Notes: generated from the letters alone by a model not told the origin. Positions 27,984 to 36,367 are shown, counted from the stretch's first letter. The stretch is DNA of 64,000 nucleotides from Vibrio ostreae (GCF_019226825.1 NZ_CP076643.1:124001-188000), one strand, 5' to 3'. Numbers and translations: made by a program.

Positions 27984-28637
27984 TCAATAATGGTTTTCGC
28001 TAACATCACTATTTAGTGTTTCCTTCCGCAGTCCGACATTCGAAAGTTGCATAGGTACAAAGCCAGATAGCCCTTCTACTCGTTTGAGCCAAGATTCAAG
28101 AACAGGGTAATCAGCTAAGCTTATGCCGCCTTCTGGTGCTAACTTGATATAACTGTAGAGCGCTAAGTCTGCAATAGTCGGCTTTGTTCCGACCAACCAT
28201 TGGCGGCCGTTTTGGTAATTCTGAAGTTGCTTGAGTAGCTTATGTGCTTCTTGAGTGAGTGGCTCACTGTCTATGTTGCGATTAAATAAGTTCGCTGTGC
28301 GTAGTTTGGCGATTGAACCTGCTAGTCGGTGAGCGGCAAGAGAAAGACACTGCTCGATATTCGCACGTACTAGAGGCGACTCGGGAAGCCATTGCTTTTC
28401 TCTATCATAAACGGTAGCGAGATAAACCAAAATCGCGTTTGAGTCAGAAATGACGGTTTCACCATCAACTAATACTGGTATTTGACCAAACGGGTTAAGT
28501 GCCAAAAACTCTGACCGTTGATGTTCCCCAGCCGGTAAATCGACAGTAATGAGTTCAAAATCCAATTCGAGGATACTTAATAGCATGTGCACGCGGTGTG
28601 CGTGCCCTGAGATAGGGTGCCAATATAGTTTTATCAT
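27984..28637 (-). CDS. glutathione S-transferase family protein
   Basis: The 217-residue cytosolic GST has an N-terminal thioredoxin fold (MIKLYWHPISGHAHRVHMLLS) and a G-site with GQIPVLVDGETVISDSNAILVYLA, where the PV and DS residues bind the glutathione backbone. A C-terminal helical domain follows with GTKPTIADLALYSYI, the N-capping box motif. The reaction and substrate are unknown. It is divergent from a LysR regulator (28740), which commonly controls such a gene. Codon use is more AT-rich than the housekeeping genes. Confidence 0.88.
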   Translation of the reverse strand: MIKLYWHPISGHAHRVHMLLSILELDFELITVDLPAGEHQRSEFLALNPFGQIPVLVDGETVISDSNAILVYLATVYDREKQWLPESPLVRANIEQCLSLAAHRLAGSIAKLRTANLFNRNIDSEPLTQEAHKLLKQLQNYQNGRQWLVGTKPTIADLALYSYIKLAPEGGISLADYPVLESWLKRVEGLSGFVPMQLSNVGLRKETLNSDVSENHY

Positions 28638-28739
28638 TGTTTTCTCCTAACTAGTTGTCTGTTCTATATTTAAGAATAACTTGCGAAGAAGAAAAACCCC
28701 GCTAACATGGAATGATAATTTCCAGCATGTTGATAAATT

Positions 28740-29582
28740 ATGGACACTATCGATGGAATGAGAACAGTTGTGGCAGTAATAGAAACAGGCTCATTTACCG
28801 CTGCTTCAGAGCGTTTAGGTATTTCTAAATCTTTGACTTCCAAATACGTTAACCGCGTCGAAGAGCAGCTTGGAGTCAAACTGTTTCATCGCACTACCCG
28901 CAAGCTTTCAGTTAATCAGTCTGGCCAAGAATACTACCTTCAAGCACAACAAGTTTTGGCTAAGTTTGACCAGCTATATCATCAGCTTAACTCAAATAAT
29001 AAAGAGGCTTCGGGGCCTTTGCGTGTAACAGCTTCACAGGGTTTTGCAGAGGAATTATTAAGCCCACTTATTCCTGAGTTTCACGCTCGATATCCAGATA
29101 TTCAGATTGATATCATCGTTACCAACCAAAAACTGGATTTAGTGGAGCAAGGCATAGACATCGCTTTCCGTGCCAGTGAACTCGAAGACTCCAACTTAAG
29201 ATATCGTAAGGTAATGTCACTTCAAAGTTCAGTGTATGCCGCACCTGACTTAGCAAAACAGTATCGGCATGATATGGAATTGAAACAATTGCCATGCCTT
29301 ATAGATAACAATCTTCACTCCACAGCTCGTTGGCCTGTGGCCAGTGCTTTGAACCAGAGCAATACTGGTAATAGTCTCACCGTACGAGCCGTTTTCAAAA
29401 GTAATAGTCCACGGCTTATTCGCCAGTTGACGCTCTCAGCAGTCGGAGCAAGCTATCAACCCGATATTATCGCTGCACCTTATGTGAAAAAGGGATTATT
29501 GCAAAAGCTTGATATCGGTTTTAAACCACTTAAGTATCCGTTAAACGCTCTCTACCGTGGAGGTGTTTATCAACCTGAATGA
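28740..29582 (+). CDS. LysR-family transcriptional regulator, C-terminus cut by an in-frame TGA
   Basis: The 280-residue protein has an N-terminal winged helix-turn-helix (MRTVVAVIETGSFTAASERLGISKSLTSKYVNRVEEQLG, quoted by its range: residues 7-45) and a periplasmic-binding-like effector domain from about residue 90. The stop TGA at 29580-29582 is followed in frame by 16 more codons (VKAFLDFVIDKLGAID) and a second TGA at 29631. These match the usual last helix of LysR proteins, so the first stop is probably a point mutation from CGA or TGG. It is divergent from the GST gene and likely regulates it. Confidence 0.85.
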   Translation: MDTIDGMRTVVAVIETGSFTAASERLGISKSLTSKYVNRVEEQLGVKLFHRTTRKLSVNQSGQEYYLQAQQVLAKFDQLYHQLNSNNKEASGPLRVTASQGFAEELLSPLIPEFHARYPDIQIDIIVTNQKLDLVEQGIDIAFRASELEDSNLRYRKVMSLQSSVYAAPDLAKQYRHDMELKQLPCLIDNNLHSTARWPVASALNQSNTGNSLTVRAVFKSNSPRLIRQLTLSAVGASYQPDIIAAPYVKKGLLQKLDIGFKPLKYPLNALYRGGVYQPE

Positions 29583-29728
29583 GTGAAAGCCTTTTTAGAT
29601 TTTGTTATTGATAAACTTGGTGCAATTGATTGAAAGCAGCAGATACGCGCTGGCACATATCTGCTCCATTGTTCGTTAAAGCGAAACCTCACTAGAAAGC
29701 GATACCAGTGAGGTTTCAATACATTAAA

Positions 29729-30247
29729 TTATAACACTTCGGAAAACGTTACTAGAGGTACGCGAGGTGATGCAGCATTCAAAGCAATTTTATGAATCAT
29801 CGCATCTGTAGTTGTGCAACAATCTTCAATAATTGAAACTTTATATTTTTCTGCTTTCTTTGATATAGCTGTATGCGTAACGCAATTTTGTGTCATCATC
29901 CCACATATCAGTAACACGTCAATATCTAATTTTTCCAGTGATTTCTCTAACTGAGTTTGATAAAAGCTATCTGCATGCTGTTTATGTACGATTTCTGCAT
30001 TAGGGCATATCGCGATTATTTCTGGGTGGATATTCGCTCCTTCACTACCTTTTTCAAAGAAAGGTGCCATTCCTTTAGGAGCTGAAGATACATGTTGGAT
30101 AAGAAAGATCGGAACATGCTGTTGGTTAGCTTTAGCAATTAATTCTTTAATGTTTATCAGGATCTTATCTGTGTTCCATAATGGGAATTTACCTTTAGGG
30201 AAGTAATCATTTTGTATATCAATTATAAGTAACGCAGTTTTGTTCAT
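29729..30247 (-). CDS. cysteine hydrolase, isochorismatase-like family
   Basis: The 172-residue protein has the family catalytic triad layout: Asp10 in LLIIDIQNDYF, a Lys in the EIVHKQHADSFYQTQLE segment, and the nucleophilic Cys in ICGMMTQNCVTHTA. Such enzymes are amidases (nicotinamidase-like) or isochorismatases. The specific substrate cannot be read from the sequence. It is divergent from an AraC/GlxA-type regulator at 30366, a frequent pairing in which the regulator controls the hydrolase. Confidence 0.85.
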   Translation of the reverse strand: MNKTALLIIDIQNDYFPKGKFPLWNTDKILINIKELIAKANQQHVPIFLIQHVSSAPKGMAPFFEKGSEGANIHPEIIAICPNAEIVHKQHADSFYQTQLEKSLEKLDIDVLLICGMMTQNCVTHTAISKKAEKYKVSIIEDCCTTTDAMIHKIALNAASPRVPLVTFSEVL

Positions 30248-30365
30248 TTTTGATCTCCTGTTTTTTTAACTTTTTGTTCAGGAAAATTATGAGCAACTTG
30301 CTGTAGTCTTTTTAGTGGTTAAAATGACATAAAAAGGGCAAAAATCGACATGTATAGAGATTCGT

Positions 30366-31281
30366 ATGACAAAAATATCCATTGGAATTTGTGAGTATCC
30401 TTCAGTATTGAAGTCTGCGGTTTTTGGTCTTGAAGAGATGTTTTTGCTTGCAAGCAGAGTTTGTCGAGAACAAAGGATTGAGGTCTTATTTGAACCAGTC
30501 ATTATTTCGCATGATGAGTTGATAGAGGATAGTTTTACCGTTGTTTTTCTACCGCCAGCTTCAATAGACGATTATTACTTGGCACCTGAAGCCGAACTTA
30601 TTGAATGGCTTAGAAAGCAGTATTCCAAAGGTACAGTTCTATCATCTGCTTGCGCGGGGGGTATTTATTCTGGCCGCAACGAACTTGCTTGGTAAAAGAG
30701 AAGTGACAACCCATTGGGCGTTAGCAGAAACATTTGCCAGAATGTTTACGGAGATTCCACTTAACAGTAATAAGATATTGATCGATCACGGTGACATAGT
30801 GACGGCGGGCGGTATGATGTCGTGGCTGGATCTCGGGTTTGAACTGGTCTCTAAATATTCCTCACCTCGGGTTGTTCGCCAACTTGGTAAAACACTTGTT
30901 ATCGATACTGCGCAGAGAGAACAGAGCTATTATCAACAATTCAAACCATCGTTCGATCATGGTGATTTGGTGATTGTTTCGGTTCAACAAATAATGCATC
31001 AAGGTTATACAGAACCGTTATCGATACATCAGCTAGCGAAGCAAGTAAGCATGACTGAACGTACTATGCAAAGACGGTTCCTAAAGGCTACGGGTTACAA
31101 CCCAAATCAGTATTTGCAGCGTCTCAGAATACAGAATGCATGTGATTACTTGGAAAGTACAAAGCATTCATTTGAATGGATAGCCAATCAAGTTGGTTAC
31201 GAAGATATCAGTGCATGTCGAAAGGCCTTTATCAATATTGTTGGATTAACTCCACGAGAGTTTCGAAAGAGATTTTCCTGA
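30366..31281 (+). pseudogene. GlxA-type AraC-family regulator, split by a +1 frameshift
   Basis: The N-terminal part (30366 on) is a DJ-1/PfpI-like domain (MTKISIGICEYPSVLKSAVFG, within residues 1-110, ending near SSACAG). After a frame change the protein continues with NLLGKREVTTHWALAE, DHGDIVTAGGMMSW and a C-terminal AraC helix-turn-helix pair (SIHQLAKQVSMTERTMQRRF and GYNPNQYLQRLRI; FEWIANQVGYEDISACRKAF). Removing one G from the G6 run at 30656-30661 gives one 304-residue protein, the usual GlxA length. It probably regulates the divergent cysteine hydrolase. Confidence 0.85.
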
Positions 31282-31625
31282 TACAAAATCGGTTGGTAGT
31301 TAAGGTACGACAGAATCGCTTGGTGATCACAGGTTGCAGACCATTGCCGTAACTTATCTCTGCCCCTTTCTGGTGTAGCGTCGAATCCAATACACATTCT
31401 GCCAATGTGCGTTTGGCTTACTAAAATTTATCCGACGAAGTCTGAATGTTAGACTTTCTAAAATTATGCGCCATTTTACAGTCTAACATCCCATACTTCT
31501 AGCTAACGTGCTGATTATCAATTGAACTACGATAAGAAACACCGCATTATAGAACGACAAAAGACGGCTAACAGTCGTATAGAAAGCGTTATACACCAAC
31601 GGATTCAATTTCTAGAGGTATTGGC
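31282..31625. other. intergenic region with an inverted repeat, left edge of the cassette cluster
   Basis: This 344-bp stretch has a long inverted repeat (31446-31489) and, near its right end, a GTTATAC core-like heptamer (31588-31594) that could be the right half of an attC site preceding the first cassette gene. No gene is supported. Confidence 0.5.
31446..31489. repeat. inverted repeat
   Basis: ATGTTAGACT (31446-31455) is repeated inverted as AGTCTAACAT (31480-31489), with an inner AAAAT/ATTTT pairing and an 8-base loop. There is no adjoining T-tract. It may be a degenerate recombination site or a remnant of a small mobile element. Confidence 0.75.
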
Positions 31626-32129
31626 ATGAAATCTATTAATATAGTAACTCTCCCAGTCTATAGAATCGAAAAACAAAAGTACTACGCTCAACGAGAACTA
31701 TTTGTAGAAAAATCGATATTTGGTGGACCAGATGGGCAGTTTAAAAGAGAGTATGCTATCAAAGACCCGCATTGGTTTACTCGTTTTAGCGCACACCTAT
31801 GTGATGCTTACGGTGGAGCATGGGACTTTAATGAGGTGATTGGGTACATAGAGATACATATTATGGGCAATCAAATACGTGGTAAATATTGGCAGGATAA
31901 TAAGAAACGTTTTGTAAAATCACGTAGAAAGCAATTTAAATATGTGACTCATAAATTAGTACCTGAAGTGAGTTTTTCTCGTTCGTCGGATAGTGATCAG
32001 ATTTATCAAGCAGTTTTAGAATATGTTTCGCATTGTCAACGATACCTCAAGCAACGTTATATTGACCAAAGTAATCTGACCAACATCGGAAAGTATATGG
32101 ACTGGAAATCGCTGATAAACGGTGTATAG
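31626..32129 (+). CDS. uncharacterised cassette-type protein of 167 residues
   Basis: The gene starts at an ATG preceded by AGAGGT and encodes a soluble, basic protein rich in aromatic residues (for example KDPHWFTRFSAHLCDAYGGAWDFNEV and EIHIMGNQIRGKYWQDNKKRF, residues 45-100). No signal peptide or membrane helix is seen and I recognise no family. Its stop codon overlaps the left arm of an attC-like site (32124), the typical compact layout of an integron gene cassette. AT-rich codon use supports foreign origin. Confidence 0.7.
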   Translation: MKSINIVTLPVYRIEKQKYYAQRELFVEKSIFGGPDGQFKREYAIKDPHWFTRFSAHLCDAYGGAWDFNEVIGYIEIHIMGNQIRGKYWQDNKKRFVKSRRKQFKYVTHKLVPEVSFSRSSDSDQIYQAVLEYVSHCQRYLKQRYIDQSNLTNIGKYMDWKSLINGV

Positions 32130-32246
32130 CAAACAACTTAAATGGGACAGAAACACGCACGATTTTGGGTTCGGATTGTTTTTAGGGTTCCGGCTGATGC
32201 GGTTGAGTGAATGGGTTTTGGTTTTTGCCCTTTAGTTGGGCTAAGC
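32124..32246 (+). other. degenerate attC-like site
   Basis: Left arm GTATAGC then CAACTTAAA, right arm TTTAGTTG then GCTAAGC. The inner arms pair over 8 bp with one unpaired base (T at 32138) on the left arm, as in attC sites. The outer heptamers carry AGC/GCT in place of the canonical AAC/GTT. It separates two small genes. Confidence 0.55.
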
Positions 32247-32266
32247 GTATTCGGGAGGTTATTAGA

Positions 32267-33001
32267 TTGAAATATAACATTGTTGAAAATTATTGTGTTG
32301 AGCTGCAGAATCTATATAGCTCAATTCAGTTCTCGCTGAAAGAAGATAATGATTTTAGTTTTTTTCTAATTTGTTATATGTATAAGCTAAATCAGCATAT
32401 GAACTCTATTAGTAAATTAACACCTTCACCAGATGTACAACTCCTAGCCCGAACGATGATTGAGACATTAATGCAAATGCTGTGGGTTGCTCATAAACCT
32501 GAAGAACGTTCATCAATGTGGCGTAGGTTTGTATTTATAGATGATTGGTATAAGTTACAAAATTTATTAGATAAAGGTGAATATGTTTCACCTGAAGATC
32601 GTATTACAGTCGAAAATGCATTTGAATTGGTCAAACATGAATATCTAACGAAAAGTAAAAAAAGTATTCATCGAGATTGGAAAAAAGGTACCAAAATTCA
32701 CGAAATGGCGAAGGATGTTAAAGCCGGCGAGTTATATACAGTTTTGTACTCAAGTTTTTCTGATTGGGTTCATGGTGGGCCATCTTCCCTTGCATATCAG
32801 GTGGAGTTTACTGATGAAATGGAACTTATAATTGGTAGCAATGTTCCGCATTTTGTAAACGCTAGTTTGAGTGCTGCATTTCAATGTCTTTATCAAGCTC
32901 TTCAAGTTTGTACTCAACATTTTTCCTTGGGGTTGGACGAACAGCTTAAGAATATATATGAGCAATATATTAATGAAATGACAGTGGAAAGTTACGCTTA
33001 A
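32267..33001 (+). CDS. DUF5677-like protein in an integron-type cassette
   Basis: I place the start at a TTG (32267) because GGGAGG (32253-32258) is 8 bp upstream. An in-frame ATG at 32207 lies inside the attC-like site. The 244-residue, helix-rich protein starts MKYNIVENYCVELQNLY and has the LLARTMIETLMQMLWV and WVHGGPSS segments typical of DUF5677-type proteins, which often occur near defence or mobile genes and have no known activity. The stop codon overlaps the R'' box of a well-formed attC (32996). Family assignment is moderate; function unknown. Confidence 0.72.
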   Translation: MKYNIVENYCVELQNLYSSIQFSLKEDNDFSFFLICYMYKLNQHMNSISKLTPSPDVQLLARTMIETLMQMLWVAHKPEERSSMWRRFVFIDDWYKLQNLLDKGEYVSPEDRITVENAFELVKHEYLTKSKKSIHRDWKKGTKIHEMAKDVKAGELYTVLYSSFSDWVHGGPSSLAYQVEFTDEMELIIGSNVPHFVNASLSAAFQCLYQALQVCTQHFSLGLDEQLKNIYEQYINEMTVESYA

Positions 33002-33100
33002 CAAGGCAATCAAGATGATGCATTACACTCGGCATTTGTGGTGTGGAGTTCAGTGTGCTTTGCTAGTTCAGTGAGGCACATCTTATTGCAGGCGTTATGC
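32996..33100 (+). other. attC recombination site of an integron cassette
   Basis: R'' GCTTAAC (32996-33002), L'' GCAATCAAGATG (33006-33017), L' CATCTTATTGC (33079-33089) and R' GTTATGC (33094-33100). L'' and L' pair over 11 bp, with one extrahelical base (C at 33011) on the L'' side, exactly the asymmetry that orients integrase action. R'' and R' pair with one mismatch. Total length is 105 bp, in the normal attC range. Confidence 0.85.
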
Positions 33101-33133
33101 ACTAATGGGTTAAAATTAAATAGGTTGTACTGA

Positions 33134-33457
33134 ATGGCGAATATAAAAGATGTAAATAACTTCAAATGTAAGGTTTTTGAACCTGAGACAGCTGAATTGT
33201 CGCACAGAGAACTTAAAGGGATGCTGAGGCAACTCTACGAATACTACCCCAAGACCGTATCATCTGATGGAACCCGCAAGCCCTATGATGCAAATAGCGA
33301 TTACTCAAAACAGTGGTTTCAGTGCTACAACCATTTGCTCATGTTGATAAATATGCGTAAACAAGAAAGGAAATTTAATATTTCAATTTGGCTTTCAATC
33401 TTGGCTTTGGCAGTATCAATTATAGGAACTATTATTCGTTTATCAGCAATTAATTGA
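33134..33457 (+). CDS. small membrane-anchored cassette protein of 107 residues
   Basis: Encodes an acidic/basic soluble N-terminal part (residues 1-78) and one C-terminal transmembrane helix (about ISIWLSILALAVSIIGTIIRL, residues 83-103, given by range) with four residues after it, a tail-anchored layout. No family is recognised. It lies 33 bp after an attC R' box and is followed 4 bp after its stop by a second R''-like heptamer, so it is a third gene cassette. Confidence 0.65.
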   Translation: MANIKDVNNFKCKVFEPETAELSHRELKGMLRQLYEYYPKTVSSDGTRKPYDANSDYSKQWFQCYNHLLMLINMRKQERKFNISIWLSILALAVSIIGTIIRLSAIN

Positions 33458-33461
33458 TCGT

Positions 33462-33480
33462 GCATAACAATCCATCAAGG
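33462..33480 (+). other. left half of a third attC, right half not found
   Basis: GCATAAC (33462-33468) complements GTTATGC, the R' box of the preceding site, and is followed by an AATCCATCAAGG arm. No matching L'/R' half is visible before tRNA-Arg, so the site looks truncated. Confidence 0.45.
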
Positions 33481-33764
33481 AATCAACATATTTTTCCTAA
33501 TATGACAGAAGCGCTTTAGAGCATAAATTCTGAATCGTTTCTGTCCAATTGCGTAGCTAACTTGGCTCGCTCATGTTCTTCCCTATGCCTAGCATCTAGG
33601 CTTAATTGGCATTTATCGCGACAATCATCGCCAAGTTTCTAAAACCGGCTCGCCTAGTACTTGATACCTTTTATTTTTGCCAATTTGCGATTTTAATCTG
33701 CTACACCGAGAACCAAAAACACCAAAGGCTTAGGTATTAATGATACCTAAGCCTTTGTTTTATA
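33481..33764. other. intergenic region between the cassette cluster and tRNA-Arg
   Basis: Apart from the terminator-like hairpin at 33723-33757, I see no gene or named element. Confidence 0.5.
33723..33757. terminator. strong terminator downstream of tRNA-Arg
   Basis: A 15-bp perfect stem (33723-33737 with 33743-33757) with a 5-base loop. T-rich sequence follows on both strands. On the minus strand it ends the tRNA-Arg transcript. Confidence 0.8.
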
Positions 33765-33841
33765 TGGCGCTCCCGACAGGATTTGAACCTGTGACCTGCC
33801 CCTTAGGAGGGGGCCGCGCTATCCAGCTGTGCCACGGGAGC
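33765..33841 (-). tRNA. tRNA-Arg(CCT)
   Basis: A 77-nt cloverleaf with acceptor GCTCCCG/CGGGAGC, anticodon loop CTCCTAA (anticodon CCT), T-loop GTTCAAAT and encoded CCA. It lies at the right boundary of the accessory region. Confidence 0.96.
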
Positions 33842-33896
33842 GGAGAAAGAATATACTACCCAATTATTTGAATAAATTCATGTTTTCAAATCACAA

Positions 33897-35031
33897 TCAT
33901 AACTGTTTGTGCATTACGTCGCCAACTTGAATACTGGAAGCCAGCTCCGGCTGATCTACGGTCAGTTCTGCATTGGTGTCATAGACACGGCTTACGGTCA
34001 GGGTGATTTCGCTTTGTGACACCTTGTTACGCGGCAACCCGTTTTGATCGATAAAGGCACCGGTGTGCCACAGTTGCAACTTATCGCCCTCTCTGACACC
34101 GTGAATTCTACCCAAATCCATGCTCACGGTATTGCCAAATTTAGCCACCACCTCTGGCAGGGTAATTTTGCAGGAGATTTGTGATTCCAGATCCAGCATG
34201 ATATCCCGGCTGACCTGAAGCAGCATCTGACCGTAAGTGGATGTCCAGAAGCGGGCGCTGCGGGTATCGACCTGGCTGGTTTTAGCAAATGGCCAGTTGG
34301 CCACTTCGCGGTAGTTACCTTGATACACTTCGCTGCCGGTTTTGCCGTCAAACACATGCAGTTCGAGCGCGAACTGACGGTTAATCACATCATCCTGGAA
34401 GGTGCCCTGATCGACGGTTGCGGTCAGGTCGGTAATCACTCCGCCAACCAGGTACTGAGCTCCTGAGTCCTGAGCCAGCATTTTGATCCGCTCCGGGTTG
34501 CGGGCATCAATATCATAGTCTGTGGTGCCAACCGACATAAAACTGTGCGAGTCCTGCTCGATCTGGCGATTGAGGATATGGGCGAAGTCATCGCCGACAT
34601 CGTAGATCTGACCCATCACGGCTTGCTGGGGAGAGGCAACATCAATATTGCCGATCATAAAGGTCTTTTTATAGTTACTGATGTGGCAAGCTGTTGCCGA
34701 CGGATAAATATCAATCCGGGCGCGCACCTGCATCACGTTCCCGACCACAAGGCGTTTTTCCACCAGAATCGAGCGTACCTCATGATTAGCAAACAGATAT
34801 TCGCGCCGGTTGTCCTCCAGCAACGGTAACAGGTTACTGATACTGCCAATATCTGCCCCGGCAAAATTTACCGCTTTATAGATGGCATCTTCCAATGCAT
34901 GCAGTCTGGCCGATTCTTCGGAGGCAACAATGGCCGAGGTTCCGGTAACCTCATACCAGGCTGCGTGGGCTGCAGGAATCCAAAGTGACAATAAAAGCAT
35001 TGAAACTAAAGAATAAATGTTTTTTTTTCAT
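33897..35031 (-). CDS. flgT: FlgT, flagellar H-ring protein (5' end displaced by a probable +1 in an A9 run)
   Basis: FlgT builds the H ring around the LP ring of the sheathed Vibrio polar flagellum and is needed for MotX/MotY assembly. The clean frame begins at 35000 (MLLLSLWIPAAHA), which lacks the basic start of a signal peptide and any ribosome site. An ATG at 35031 followed by nine A's (35028-35020) is one base out of frame. With eight A's it would give MKKNIYSLVSMLLLSLWIPA, a perfect signal peptide and a 377-residue protein. The body matches FlgT (AWYEVTGTSAIVASEESARLHALEDAI, by range; EVVAKFGNTVSMDLGRIHGVREGD near the end). Confidence 0.9.
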
Positions 35032-35046
35032 CGTAATTTACCAGTC

Positions 35047-35063
35047 AGGTACAAATTTTGCTT
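35047..35063 (+). promoter_or_regulatory. sigma-54 promoter of flgOP
   Basis: AGGTACAAATTTTGCTT has GG and GC exactly 10 bases apart and a TTTTGC -12 element. It lies about 130 bp before flgO, on the same strand. Confidence 0.55.
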
Positions 35064-35193
35064 TTTAATTTTCAGCTGATGTAGGCATTTGCTGTTCAAA
35101 GTGGTCTCAGCTTAGAAAAGCAAAGAGCGTTCCAGTTTTGTCACAGAGAGTGAAATTGAACGTGTCGCCTTAGTATATCTGGAGATGAAGATA

Positions 35194-35829
35194 ATGAAAA
35201 AATGGCTTTGCTTAGTGCCGGCGATGATGCTGACTGCCTGCTCTTATGCCCCGATCTATAACGGCAAAGAGTCATACGGTGGTTCGCAGTTTATGTTGAT
35301 GGAGAGTCCGCGCCACACCCTGGACTTCTTTGTGGACAGCTTGACCGAAGATCTGGTCGAATCGAATACCAGTGTGACTGCCCGTACACCGATTGCAATT
35401 ACCTCTTTTGTCGATTTGCAGAATATGGATACCACTAACTGGCTGGGCAACTCGGTCTCGGAAGGGTTGATTTATCAGTTCCAGCGCCGTGGGTTTAAAG
35501 TGGTGGATTTCAAAACCACAGGTTCCATTCAGGTCACTCAACAAGGTGATTTTGCTTTCAGTCGTGAATGGAAAGATCTGGCCCAGCAGCAAGAGATTCA
35601 GTATGTTCTGACCGGGACCATGTTGCGTCAGGAAGGTGGCGTACTGATTAACGCCCGAGTGGTTGGTATGCAGTCACGGATCGTTGTGGCTACCGCGCAA
35701 GGCTTTTTACCGGCGGATCGTATTGGCCGCGATCTGGATACGCTGAACAGTATGCGTACTCAGGATGGGGTGTTAATTCGGTCCGATCCAACCATGACTC
35801 AACCATACACTGTGATTTTGCGTCCCTAG
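35194..35829 (+). CDS. flgO: FlgO, outer-membrane lipoprotein required for motility
   Basis: I place the start at 35194, because GGAG (35181-35184) is 9 bp upstream. An earlier in-frame ATG (35185) abuts it. The 211-residue protein has a lipoprotein signal (MKKWLCLVPAMMLTAC, Cys16) and the FlgO domain (TPIAITSFVDLQNMDTTNWLG, by range about residues 68-88). In V. cholerae FlgO and FlgP form outer-membrane parts needed for flagellar function. flgP follows 9 bp later in one operon, downstream of a sigma-54 element. Confidence 0.92.
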   Translation: MKKWLCLVPAMMLTACSYAPIYNGKESYGGSQFMLMESPRHTLDFFVDSLTEDLVESNTSVTARTPIAITSFVDLQNMDTTNWLGNSVSEGLIYQFQRRGFKVVDFKTTGSIQVTQQGDFAFSREWKDLAQQQEIQYVLTGTMLRQEGGVLINARVVGMQSRIVVATAQGFLPADRIGRDLDTLNSMRTQDGVLIRSDPTMTQPYTVILRP

Positions 35830-35838
35830 GAGGAAAGG

Positions 35839-36276
35839 ATGAAATACGGATTACTCGTACTGCTGGCCGCTGTGATGGCCTTATCCGGATGTCAGCCGCT
35901 CCAGACTTTGCGCGCGGATGAGTGGTTGACTGCGGTGGGTTACGCCAATATTAATGAACAGCGTGGCCGCGATACGGCAGAGAAGCAGGTTCGCGCGATG
36001 CGCGCATCGAAAATCGATGCTTATCGTGAACTCGCTGAACAGGTGTATGGCATGCGCGTCAGTGGGCGTTCGCAATTGCAGGATCAGCGAATGGGGACTG
36101 AACTGACGGCTGGTGCTGTTGATGGTGTGATCCGCGGTGCGGAAGTGGTGCGTAGTTATAAAGTCGGCGACAATTACGTGACTGAGCTGCGTCTCGATAT
36201 TCGTAAGATGGATCGTCTGCGCGACTACGGTGAAGTGCAGCAGGTGCCGGAAAATCGTCAGCAAACATTATTCTAA
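35839..36276 (+). CDS. flgP: FlgP, outer-membrane lipoprotein of the flagellar basal region
   Basis: The 145-residue lipoprotein has the lipobox LSGC (Cys18) in MKYGLLVLLAAVMALSGC. It has the LPP20-type FlgP domain with NINEQRGRDTAEKQVRAMRASKIDAYRELAEQVYGMRV (by range about residues 38-75) and ends LRDYGEVQQVPENRQQTLF. In vibrios FlgP forms basal-disk structures and is required for motility and colonisation. Cotranscribed with flgO; a 16-bp-stem terminator follows. Confidence 0.93.
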   Translation: MKYGLLVLLAAVMALSGCQPLQTLRADEWLTAVGYANINEQRGRDTAEKQVRAMRASKIDAYRELAEQVYGMRVSGRSQLQDQRMGTELTAGAVDGVIRGAEVVRSYKVGDNYVTELRLDIRKMDRLRDYGEVQQVPENRQQTLF

Positions 36277-36299
36277 GCGGCACACTCTCATCTCTCCAG

Positions 36300-36339
36300 A
36301 TAACAAAAAAGCGGCGCTCGACAGCCGCTTTTTTGTTAT
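36300..36339. terminator. bidirectional terminator between flgP and flgN
   Basis: A 16-bp perfect stem (36300-36315 with 36324-36339), 8-base loop, and A6/T6 runs inside the stem, so it can end transcripts from both sides. Confidence 0.9.
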
Positions 36340-36367
36340 CTGTTACGCAGTTTATGCCCTGATGCGG

